Shown here in pieces: positions 1 through 6,269 of a DNA stretch of 6,269 bases. The notes below the pieces were generated by a model, which saw nothing but the letters and a program-made list of their open reading frames with translations, was not told where the DNA came from and made no database searches. Within the stretch, counting starts at the first letter, position 1; the number at the start of each line of letters is the position of its first letter. The DNA is from Bacteroidota bacterium (GTDB lineage: Bacteria > Bacteroidota > Bacteroidia > B-17B0 > Aurantibacillaceae): contig SYEI01000402.1 of NCBI GenBank assembly GCA_005800865.1, forward strand, positions 1 to 6,269. Direction: 5' to 3'. The translations under genes were made by a program, and so were the position numbers.

Positions 1-1
1 A

Positions 2-1189
2 AGTTTTGATAACGACTACCTCTTATGTTCAGAATTTGGGACAACTGATGTAACAACTTGGGTAGATAATTCAACTTATTTAGGCTGGTATGCAACGGAT
101 ATTGCTGCTTCATTACATCAAAATATTACTGCTGCGCTGCCTACAAATACAGGAGGCTTTTATACTTATGAATGTAATGGTAATAATGATCAGAAAATAG
201 GAGGAAGAGCTTCTGGAGGAACAGGCACAATACAATATGGCGTATTATTGAGAAATCAAACAGGTATGCCTTTTGTAAGTATGAGAGTTTCATATAAAGG
301 CTCTCAACTTTCTTTAGCTGAAAATGGCAACAATATTAATACCATTGCTTTTTCTATTGCTACCGCAGCGGCGCCATTAACATTAGCCTCAGCTGGTTAT
401 GTAAATGTCCCAGCTTTAAATTTTGTTCAACTACAAAATAGTGGGATTGCTGGGTCAGCACAAATAAATGGTTATATATGCACTCAAGAAGTAAATATCA
501 CATCATGTATTGTAACTAATATTCCCAATAATAATTATTTTATGTTAAGATGGACAGATGTAGATGACGGAAGCAATGATCATCACATGGCTATTGATAA
601 TTTGAGAATTGACTTTGGTCTATTAACCAATGATTGCTTAACAATTTTGCCAATAGATTTAATTGATTTTTATGCTACAAAAAAAGATAAGCATAATGAA
701 ATTATTTGGAAAGTAGCAGAGGAAACAAATGTTGAGTCATACATGATTGAAAAAAGCGAGGATGGCATTAATTTCTCATTATTGGAGAATACAACTTTAA
801 GTCAAAATAAAACGGATAATGCGAGTATAAAAACATATTCAGTAGTTGATGAAAATCCATTTGAAGAATATACCTATTACAGATTGGGTACTAAAGGTAA
901 GAACGGGAGTATGGAATATCATAAAATAATTTCTGTGAATGAGAAATCAACCGATTGGAAATCCAATTATTACCAACAAGATCAAAATGTTATGATTGAA
1001 TTTAAAAATAATGTTCCAAAAAATAGTACGATTAGCTTATTTGATTTATCTGGAAAATTATTAGCTGAAGAAAATATTAAAAATGCTCAAACAAAAATTA
1101 ATACTCAATCATTGGCAGAAGGATTATACTTTATTAAAATTCAATCTCCTTACAAAACTGAGAATTTTAAAATCATCATTCAAAAATAA
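2..1189 (+). CDS. Secreted T9SS type A protein, 3' part (start outside window)
   Basis: The frame is open from base 2, so the start lies before the window; 395 residues are visible. The TTG at 248 lies inside a continuous domain and is not the start. Visible residues ~30-206 resemble a beta-sandwich domain common in Bacteroidota exported proteins: a GWYA motif early, YGVLLRNQTG, then LRWTDVDDGSNDHH (182-195) running into AIDNLRIDF, close to the usual LRW.D.D..G.DHGLAIDD pattern. Residues 216-314 are fibronectin-III-like, opening with LPIDLIDFYA and followed by IIWKVAEETNVESYMIEKS, DGINF and YTYYRL, the typical spacer before the sorting signal. Residues ~323-395 form a type A T9SS sorting domain (SLFDLSGKLL, SLAEGLYFIKI). 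The protein is therefore inferred to be exported across the outer membrane by T9SS and released or surface-anchored. No catalytic residues are visible, so its activity is unknown. The next gene lies 62 bases downstream on the same strand and is possibly co-transcribed. Confidence 0.88.
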   Translation, partial: SFDNDYLLCSEFGTTDVTTWVDNSTYLGWYATDIAASLHQNITAALPTNTGGFYTYECNGNNDQKIGGRASGGTGTIQYGVLLRNQTGMPFVSMRVSYKGSQLSLAENGNNINTIAFSIATAAAPLTLASAGYVNVPALNFVQLQNSGIAGSAQINGYICTQEVNITSCIVTNIPNNNYFMLRWTDVDDGSNDHHMAIDNLRIDFGLLTNDCLTILPIDLIDFYATKKDKHNEIIWKVAEETNVESYMIEKSEDGINFSLLENTTLSQNKTDNASIKTYSVVDENPFEEYTYYRLGTKGKNGSMEYHKIISVNEKSTDWKSNYYQQDQNVMIEFKNNVPKNSTISLFDLSGKLLAEENIKNAQTKINTQSLAEGLYFIKIQSPYKTENFKIIIQK

Positions 1190-1251
1190 CAATTCGATAA
1201 TTATTGCATGTAATTTAAGCTATTACTTTAAACAAATTTAAATAAAGTCCT

Positions 1252-4200
1252 ATGAAACGTTTTTTACTTCTATTATCATTTACAATTACATTTTTAAATG
1301 TCAAATCTCAATGTTTTGAAATTCAGAGTATTTTAGTAGATGCTTGCGCGGGTTCTCAAGAAGGCCAAAATGAAATGGTTATTTTTAAAGTGGGTAGTGC
1401 TGCTTTAAATTCAGCTAATATGAGCGTTACTTGGCCAAATAACAGCTGGTTAGGCTTAACTCAAAATGCAGGTACTGCTGCTGATGTTGCTACAGTAAAC
1501 GCTACCATTATTGGTTGTGGTTTATTAAAAGAACCAGTCGCTGGGGTATTGCCTGCTAACGCTAAAGTATTATTAGTAACAAGTACAGCTTGGAATCCAT
1601 TAGCGCAAAGTTTTGTCAACCTAAGTGATACATTATATGTGCTTTTTCAAACAGCGGGTAATACATCTGGACACTTTGCTAACTATAATGTGGCACCAGG
1701 ATTAAGAACATTAACTATTAATTTTAGTTCCCCAATAGGTTGCACAGACGCCGTTACATATGATAGAACATTATTGATTAATCAAGCTGGTAATTTAGGC
1801 GCTCAAGATGGTGGTGCAGTAGATTTTACTCCATCTGGAACGCCTACCTATGTAAATAAAGGCTGTCAGGCACCATTTATTCCTTTATCTGTTAATGCAG
1901 GGGCTGATCAAGTTATTTGTGTTGGGGCTACTCAAAACTTTACAGCCGCAACTTCAGGTGCATATACATCTGTTAATTGGAGCTTAGGAGCAGGAGCAAC
2001 TGGTACCTTTGCTCCAACAAATTCTTTAACCACAACATATACACCAGGTGCATTAGAAAACGGTACCATTAAATTATACGTTACCATTTCAAAAGCATGT
2101 GGTACGGCAACTACTACAGTAAAAGATAGTGTGTTATTAACGATTACACCTTTACCAACGTTAACATTAAGTCCAACAAATGTGTCTATCTGTTCAGGAC
2201 AAAGCGTAATTGTAACAGCCTCTGCAAACACAGCAGTAACTTATACTTGGAGCACAGCTGCTAATACCACTACTGTTTCATTAAATTCCGCAGGTGTATA
2301 TACTTGTAATGTATCTAATGTTTGTGGTAATGCCACTGGCACAGTAAATGTTTCTTTATCGGCTTCACCTACTTTATCAGTAGCAGCGTCCGCTCCTTCA
2401 ATCTGTGCTAATGGACAAACGGTTACTCTTACGGCATCAGGGAGTTCTGGAATCTATCTTTGGAACAATGGAGCAAATACATCTACAACTTCTATAACGT
2501 CACCAGGTGTCTATACTGCAACTGTTACCACGCCAAGTTGTGGTACAGCAGTGAATTCAATTACTGTGGCCGCTATTCCATTTCCAACAGTTTCTATTTC
2601 AGCGCCGTCAACTACAGTTTGTTCTGGTAGTTCTATAACTTTTACAGCAAATTCAAGTTCAGGAAATTATTTATGGACGGGCGGAACTACTACGCAAACC
2701 GTTAGTGTTAACACTTCTTCTATAGTAGTTACAACAACTAATGTATGCGGTAGTGCTCAAGCAACACAAACCATTAATATAATTCCTACTCCTACTATCA
2801 CGGTGGATAATGCGAATGTTAATTTATGTTCTGGTCAAAGTGCTACTATTACAGCTGCCTCTAATGCAACAACTTATACTTGGAGCCCAGCAAGTATCAA
2901 CACCAATTCAATTGTATTAAGTACAGCTGGAATTTATACTGTTCAAACTTCCAATTTATGTGGTAATGCATCAAGTACAGTTAGTGTTTCAATATCGTCA
3001 GCGCCAACTTTATCAATAGTATCGTCTGATGTTACCATTTGTTCAAGTGGGCAAACTGCAACATTATCTTTGGCAGGAAGCACAGGAACTTATTCTTGGA
3101 GCACAGGGGCTAACACGTCTACTACAACAATTTCATCGCCAGGTGTGTATTCTGCCACAGTTTCAACCTCGGGTTGTGGTAATGCAGTTGCTAATATTTC
3201 TCTAGGAACAGCTCCTTTGCCAGTTGTTTCTATATTAACTCCTTCGTCAAACTCTTTATGTGCTGGTGGAAGTGTTATTTTAACAGCAAATTCAAATGCA
3301 GGTAATTATTTATGGAGCAATGGATCTACAACAAACACAGTAAGCGTTAACTCGCCATCTATATCAGTCACAAGTACAAATGCTTGCGGTAGCTCTCAAG
3401 CAACACAAACTCTTAATATTGTTCCATTACCAACACTTACTTTGAGTACAAATGCTGTTTCATTATGTTCGGGACAAACAGCTACAGTTCAGGTAAACAC
3501 AAACACGCCAGTAACTTATACCTGGAGCACAGGCGTTAATACAAGTAGTGTTTCTTTAAATTCAGCAGGCGTGTTTTCCTGCAACGTATCAAATGCTTGC
3601 GGTAATGCTTCAGAAAGTGTAACCGTAACAATTGGAGCTTTGCCAAGTACTACAGCTTCTGCCACTCAAACATTATTATGCTCAGGACAAACAACAACTC
3701 TTTCAACTTCTGGAATTGGAACTTATCTTTGGGATAATGGTGCAACGACACAAACTATTTCTGTTTCAAATTCCGGAGTATATACCGTGACTTTAACAAA
3801 TGGTTGTGGGTCGGCAGTGAGTAGCGTAACTATCAGTTCGCAAGCTACACCAACAGTTTTTCTTTCAGAGTCTTCTTCAACAATTTGTTCAGGGCAATCA
3901 TCAACTATAACAGCCAATAGTAATGTCAATAATTATTCTTGGAGTACAGGAAGTTTTACTAATACCACTGTTGTAAATACTTCAGGAATTGTTACCGTAT
4001 CAGTATCAAATTCTTGTGGAGTAGCTACTGCTTCAACAACAGTTTTCTCTAACACCTTACCTGTTTTAAATTTAACATCAAGCTCAACAACCATTTGTCC
4101 TAACGAAACTGCTACATTAACTGTTACAGGTGGAAGTGCACCTTATTCTTGGTCAAATAGTTCTAATACAGGCTCTGTAGTTACAACTAATGGTGGCACT

Positions 4201-4782
4201 GTTACAGTTTCTAATACCAACTCTTGTGGAACAGCAACCGCAACTGTAATTGTAACAGTTATAAATTTAAATGCAAGTTTATCTGCTAATCCAATAAGCG
4301 GAACAACACCTTTAACGGTTGATTTTACTAATAATAGCATTGGTGCAACTACGTATCTATGGGATTTTGGTAATGGTACTTCAGCAAACACCCAAACCGT
4401 TAGCTCTCAAACTTACAACGTTGTTGGAAGTTATGTTGTTTATTTATTAGTAACAAGTGGATCTTGTTTAGATATTGATTCATTAACTATAAACGTATTA
4501 AACCAAGCAGGAACTATAGTAATTCCTAATGTGTTTACTCCTAATGGAGATAGTATTAATGATGTTTTTAGAGTAACTGGATTTAATATTATTGATTTTA
4601 ATTGTACTATTTTTGATAGATGGGGCTTGCAAATGTTTGCTTGGGAAGGTGTTAAAAATGGTTGGGATGGTAAAACAAATGATAAAGCTGTGCCAGATGG
4701 AACTTATTTCTATATCATTAATGCCAAAGACATTGATGGAGTTGAAATTAAAAAACAAGGAACAGTTACTTTATTTAAGTAA
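1252..4782 (+). CDS. Large T9SS type B surface protein with Ig-like repeats, PKD and CHU_C domain (adhesin-like)
   Basis: Complete, 1176 residues. ATG at 1252 is followed by a signal peptide (MKRF, hydrophobic core to ~16, likely cleavage after S19). C21 does not sit in a lipobox. Residues 20-~208 form a domain I recognise only as lamin-tail-like: ILVDACAGSQEGQNEMVIF (27-45), a PANAKVLLV strand, GNTSGHFAN (136-144) and closing GC (204-205). Residues ~212-1003 hold eleven Ig-like modules, each with Cys, Trp and a final CG. Residues ~1006-1082 form a PKD domain (TYLWDFGNG, 1034-1042). Residues ~1089-1176 form the T9SS type B / gliding-motility-associated C-terminal domain (IPNVFTPNGDSINDVF, FDRWG, WDGK, PDGTYFY). 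By family knowledge such proteins (SprB-like) are exported by T9SS and act at the surface in adhesion or gliding; the ligand is unknown. No enzyme motif is seen. The leader is A/T-rich without a Shine-Dalgarno sequence, normal for the phylum. No porP/sprF-like partner gene follows. Confidence 0.93.
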   Translation: MKRFLLLLSFTITFLNVKSQCFEIQSILVDACAGSQEGQNEMVIFKVGSAALNSANMSVTWPNNSWLGLTQNAGTAADVATVNATIIGCGLLKEPVAGVLPANAKVLLVTSTAWNPLAQSFVNLSDTLYVLFQTAGNTSGHFANYNVAPGLRTLTINFSSPIGCTDAVTYDRTLLINQAGNLGAQDGGAVDFTPSGTPTYVNKGCQAPFIPLSVNAGADQVICVGATQNFTAATSGAYTSVNWSLGAGATGTFAPTNSLTTTYTPGALENGTIKLYVTISKACGTATTTVKDSVLLTITPLPTLTLSPTNVSICSGQSVIVTASANTAVTYTWSTAANTTTVSLNSAGVYTCNVSNVCGNATGTVNVSLSASPTLSVAASAPSICANGQTVTLTASGSSGIYLWNNGANTSTTSITSPGVYTATVTTPSCGTAVNSITVAAIPFPTVSISAPSTTVCSGSSITFTANSSSGNYLWTGGTTTQTVSVNTSSIVVTTTNVCGSAQATQTINIIPTPTITVDNANVNLCSGQSATITAASNATTYTWSPASINTNSIVLSTAGIYTVQTSNLCGNASSTVSVSISSAPTLSIVSSDVTICSSGQTATLSLAGSTGTYSWSTGANTSTTTISSPGVYSATVSTSGCGNAVANISLGTAPLPVVSILTPSSNSLCAGGSVILTANSNAGNYLWSNGSTTNTVSVNSPSISVTSTNACGSSQATQTLNIVPLPTLTLSTNAVSLCSGQTATVQVNTNTPVTYTWSTGVNTSSVSLNSAGVFSCNVSNACGNASESVTVTIGALPSTTASATQTLLCSGQTTTLSTSGIGTYLWDNGATTQTISVSNSGVYTVTLTNGCGSAVSSVTISSQATPTVFLSESSSTICSGQSSTITANSNVNNYSWSTGSFTNTTVVNTSGIVTVSVSNSCGVATASTTVFSNTLPVLNLTSSSTTICPNETATLTVTGGSAPYSWSNSSNTGSVVTTNGGTVTVSNTNSCGTATATVIVTVINLNASLSANPISGTTPLTVDFTNNSIGATTYLWDFGNGTSANTQTVSSQTYNVVGSYVVYLLVTSGSCLDIDSLTINVLNQAGTIVIPNVFTPNGDSINDVFRVTGFNIIDFNCTIFDRWGLQMFAWEGVKNGWDGKTNDKAVPDGTYFYIINAKDIDGVEIKKQGTVTLFK
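1888..4260 (+). repeat. Eleven tandem Ig-like modules within the surface protein
   Basis: Each module has a first Cys (mostly CSGQ), a core Trp 17-20 residues later and a final Cys-Gly 24-26 residues after that; only module 1 has a longer Trp-to-Cys gap of 40. Cys/Trp/Cys positions are 223/243/283, 314/333/358, 385/404/430, 457/475/499, 526/544/570, 597/616/642, 670/688/712, 739/758/783, 810/827/852, 879/897/922 and 949/967/992. From module 2 on, the first Cys recurs every 69-73 residues; module 1 (opening NAGADQVIC) is longer at about 91. The pattern fits beta-sandwich modules in which the Cys pair could form a disulfide in the periplasm or outside the cell. Modules 2 and 8 carry one additional Cys (352, 777). 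Confidence 0.9.
2149..4056 (+). repeat. Three-fold A-B-C super-repeat of ~212 residues
   Basis: Modules 2-10 are best read as three copies of a three-module unit: 2149-2784, 2785-3423 and 3424-4056, about 212, 213 and 211 residues. Modules three apart are more alike than neighbours. Module 2 residues 333-361 and module 8 residues 758-786 share 22 of 29 positions. Module 3 (404-434) and module 6 (616-646) share 22 of 31. Module 4 (472-512) and module 7 (685-725) share 29 of 41, including NYLW, TVSVN and QATQT. Module 10 keeps the C-type TANSN..NY.W signature, while module 9 is assigned to type B mainly by order. Many codons differ synonymously between copies, so the triplication is not very recent. 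Module 11 is divergent and stands outside the pattern. Confidence 0.8.
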
Positions 4783-5751
4783 TGGTAATTTGATTTCATT
4801 ACCACATCTAAAATTGTTTTTTGGACAAGTTTTATAGCCATGCAATCCGCAAGGTTTACAATCTAAATTATTTACTTCTATCACTGTTGAGTTATATGAT
4901 AATGGATAAAATCCATAAGTAGGAACAGTGGAACAAAAAAATGCAGTAGTAGGTGAATTCCCAGCAGAGGCCAAATGTAAAGGGCCGCTGTCGTTTACAT
5001 AATTCATTTTAGCGTGCTTCATTAATTCACACGATTCTAATAATGATAAGTCACCTGCTAAAATTTTAATAGTTGAATGTGTGCTTTTGTTTTTTATCTC
5101 TTCGCATAATGATTTATCAGCAGGACCGCCTAATAAATAAATAATTGTTTCTTTTGGAATCGAATTACATAATTCAATCCATTTATCCTTTGGTAATTGT
5201 TTTGTAAACCAAACAGATGATGGCGCCATACAAACAAATGCTTGTGCTACTAAGGGTTCAATTTTTGAAAATTGCTTGAAACTTGGATATAGTTTTGGTT
5301 TAACAATAGTTTTATCAGTAATCGATTCTATTAAATCATTATAACGTTCTATTTCATGCCTACCATCACCGATTTTATGTTTTGATTTATTGTCAAATAA
5401 AAAAGAGAAGGGATTTTTATCGTAACCAGAAGTATAGCGTGCTTTTGAAAAAGCAGTTAAAAAGCCTGAACTGCTATATCTGTGTAGATTAATAATCGTA
5501 TCAAATTTTTGTTTTCTGATGGTTTTTAGTAGTTGAAATAAGCTCTTGTATTTTCCATCTTGCTTATTCCAAACTAAAGTTTGAGTTAAGAATGGATGTT
5601 CTTGATATAATGATTCATTTCCTTTCCTTACCAAAATTGAAATTTTAGCTTGAGGAAAAAATTGATGCATTTTCTCAACTACTGATGATGCCAAAATAGC
5701 GTCGCCAATAAAAGCTGTTTGAATAATTAGTATGTTTTTATGTGTTACCAA
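4771..5751 (-). CDS. Glycosyltransferase family 9 (heptosyltransferase-like)
   Basis: Complete, 326 residues, slightly short for the family. GT9 enzymes (WaaF/WaaC type) transfer ADP-heptose or a related sugar to the lipopolysaccharide core at the inner face of the cytoplasmic membrane. The visible signs are the N-terminal ILIIQTAFIGDAIL (7-20), APSSVWFTKQLP (176-187), the strand-turn LLGGP (206-210), the family hallmark NDSGPLHLA (253-261) for nucleotide-sugar binding, and a Cys-rich tail (C298, C301, C309, C316) often seen in Bacteroidota members. There is no signal peptide or membrane segment, so it is cytosolic or peripheral. The start is TTG at 5751-5749: the only in-frame codons back to the stop at 5769-5767 offer no ATG or GTG, and the next ATG (M28) would remove the essential IGD motif. 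The start lies 2 bases after the dapD stop, which implies an operon with coupled translation. Exact donor and acceptor cannot be told from sequence; a heptosyltransferase-like role in surface glycan is an inference. Confidence 0.9.
   Translation of the reverse strand: MVTHKNILIIQTAFIGDAILASSVVEKMHQFFPQAKISILVRKGNESLYQEHPFLTQTLVWNKQDGKYKSLFQLLKTIRKQKFDTIINLHRYSSSGFLTAFSKARYTSGYDKNPFSFLFDNKSKHKIGDGRHEIERYNDLIESITDKTIVKPKLYPSFKQFSKIEPLVAQAFVCMAPSSVWFTKQLPKDKWIELCNSIPKETIIYLLGGPADKSLCEEIKNKSTHSTIKILAGDLSLLESCELMKHAKMNYVNDSGPLHLASAGNSPTTAFFCSTVPTYGFYPLSYNSTVIEVNNLDCKPCGLHGYKTCPKNNFRCGNEIKLPLLK
4783..4804 (+). terminator. Possible hairpin just after the surface-protein stop codon
   Basis: A perfect 7-bp inverted repeat, TGGTAAT (4783-4789) and ATTACCA (4798-4804), with an 8-base loop, starts immediately after the TAA at 4780-4782. 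A run of six T lies 12 bases beyond the stem (4817-4822), farther than in a canonical intrinsic terminator, and the stem is A/T-rich. It also lies within the last codons of the convergent glycosyltransferase gene. It may slow or end plus-strand transcription between the converging genes, but the support is weak. Confidence 0.3.
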
Positions 5752-5753
5752 AA

Positions 5754-6269
5754 TTAAACTGCAACATTATGCTCTCTTAAAGCATCGTTTAATGACGTTT
5801 TTAAATCGGTACTCGCTTTACGTTTGCCAATAATTAAAGCACAGGGCACTTGATATTCTCCTGCTGGGAATTGTTTAGTATACGAACCGGGAATAACTAC
5901 GCTACGTTCAGGCACAAAACCTTTAGTTTCAATTGGGGTTGAACCAGTAACATCAATAATTTTAGTTGACATCGTTAAGCAAACATTAGCTCCTAAAACA
6001 GCTTCTTTGCCAACATGAACGCCTTCAACTACGATACAACGAGAACCAATAAAGCAATTATCTTCAATAATTACAGGAGCAGCCTGAACAGGCTCTAAAA
6101 CACCTCCAATACCAACACCGCCGCTTAAATGAACATGTTTGCCAATTTGAGCACAACTACCAACTACATGTGTATTTTTTTCTGTCGTTATAGTATAAAA
6201 TGCCGGGGTATAAGTCGAAGACACAGTCGAAGAAGAACTTGAAGAGTTCAAATAAGGCGAAGAATGGCG
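5754..6269 (-). CDS. dapD: 2,3,4,5-tetrahydropyridine-2,6-dicarboxylate N-succinyltransferase, C-terminal part (5' end abnormal)
   Basis: DapD transfers succinyl from succinyl-CoA to tetrahydrodipicolinate in the diaminopimelate/lysine pathway, in the cytosol as a trimer. The frame is open to the window edge (171 residues visible); the full family length is about 270. The 136 residues from 6164 to the stop are unmistakable: VGSCAQIGKHVHLSGG, VGIGGVLEPVQAAPVIIED, CFIGSRCIVVEGV, VIPGSYTKQFPAGEYQVPC and the terminal SLNDALREHNVAV, comprising the left-handed beta-helix and the succinyl-CoA-side C-terminal end. Upstream of VGSC the conserved YVNIGAYVDEGTMVDTWAT stretch is expected, but a Ser-rich sequence (LNSSSSSSTVSST...) is found instead. 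The N-terminal domain and the first helix coils are thus absent, either through a chimeric contig end or a real disruption. TTG at 6251 is not a credible start. The gene is first in a unit with the GT9 gene, 2 bases apart. DapD identity is very sure; gene integrity is doubtful. Confidence 0.88.
   Translation of the reverse strand, partial: RHSSPYLNSSSSSSTVSSTYTPAFYTITTEKNTHVVGSCAQIGKHVHLSGGVGIGGVLEPVQAAPVIIEDNCFIGSRCIVVEGVHVGKEAVLGANVCLTMSTKIIDVTGSTPIETKGFVPERSVVIPGSYTKQFPAGEYQVPCALIIGKRKASTDLKTSLNDALREHNVAV
6165..6269. other. Unassigned segment at window end replacing the expected dapD sequence
   Basis: On the minus strand this segment keeps the dapD frame open but encodes a Ser/Thr/Tyr-rich stretch unlike any DapD. 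The other two minus frames contain stops and give no DapD residues, so a simple frameshift does not explain it. On the plus strand an ATG at 6200 opens a reading frame running off the edge, encoding a basic peptide beginning MPGYKSKTQSKKNLKSS with 7 Lys, all AAG. Bases 6200-6269 are 32/70 G+C, richer than the surroundings. The 9-base string AGTCGAAGA occurs twice (6213-6221 and 6225-6233). The origin is not recognised. Confidence 0.55.

Noticed and set aside
248..250. TTG at 248 as the start of the first gene
   Set aside because: The same frame is open to the left edge and encodes matching domain sequence (for example GWYA), so the gene starts outside the window.
1204..1231. Possible Bacteroidota promoter before the adhesin: TTG at 1204-1206, then TACTTTAA at 1224-1231, 17-base spacer
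   Set aside because: The second element matches TAnnTTTG poorly (missing the TTTG core), and such strings are expected by chance in this A/T-rich 62-base gap.
1297..1314. Lipoprotein signal ending at C21
   Set aside because: The residues before the Cys are V-K-S-Q, which does not fit a lipobox; ordinary cleavage after S19 is more likely.
1932..2231. Minus-strand open frame of 99 codons inside the adhesin gene
   Set aside because: It is antisense to the Ig-like repeats; similar antisense frames (3723-3929, 4143-4391) arise from the same repeat composition and have no domain-like content.
1888..4260. Recent slipped-strand tandem repeat at DNA level
   Set aside because: The copies are clear at protein level but differ by many synonymous and conservative changes, so they are not near-identical DNA repeats.
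4498..4837. Minus-strand frame 4498-4758 and plus-strand frame 4592-4837
   Set aside because: Both are shadows of the CHU_C coding region and its end; their translations show no recognisable domain and the real frame carries clear T9SS motifs.
6165..6269. Simple frameshift in dapD as explanation for the lost similarity
   Set aside because: Translating the other two minus-strand frames upstream of 6164 gives no DapD motif, and both hit stops.

Overview
The window looks like a piece of a low-GC member of the Bacteroidota, probably near the Flavobacteriia or a related gliding or predatory lineage. Two adjacent genes encode secreted proteins with the two classic type IX secretion (T9SS) C-terminal signals. 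A third gene encodes a DapD whose wording is typical of this phylum. Translation starts lack Shine-Dalgarno sequences and have A/T-rich leaders, as is usual in the group.

Left part, plus strand. Bases 2-1189 are the 3' part of a gene that begins before the window. Its product has a beta-sandwich-like domain ending in an LRW...AIDN motif, a fibronectin-III-like domain and a type A T9SS sorting domain. After 62 bases follows a complete 1176-residue surface protein (1252-4782). It has a signal peptide, a lamin-tail-like N-terminal domain, eleven Ig-like modules of about 70 residues, a PKD domain and a type B (CHU_C / gliding-motility-associated) T9SS domain. The modules repeat as an A-B-C triplet three times, and the region has no Lys, Arg or His for 815 residues.

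Right part, minus strand. A tight two-gene unit, dapD then a GT9 (heptosyltransferase-like) glycosyltransferase, converges on the adhesin gene; the two stop ends overlap by 12 bases. dapD serves diaminopimelate/lysine synthesis for the cell wall, and the GT9 enzyme probably serves lipopolysaccharide or another surface glycan, so both are envelope functions. The last ~105 bases (6165-6269) do not continue the DapD protein. The match stops abruptly at VGSCAQIGK, which points to a chimeric contig end, an insertion or a broken dapD.

I see no tRNA, rRNA, CRISPR array, insertion sequence or convincing riboswitch. The window does not show a clearly new multi-gene system. The most unusual items are the basic-residue-free triplet-repeat adhesin and the dapD junction.
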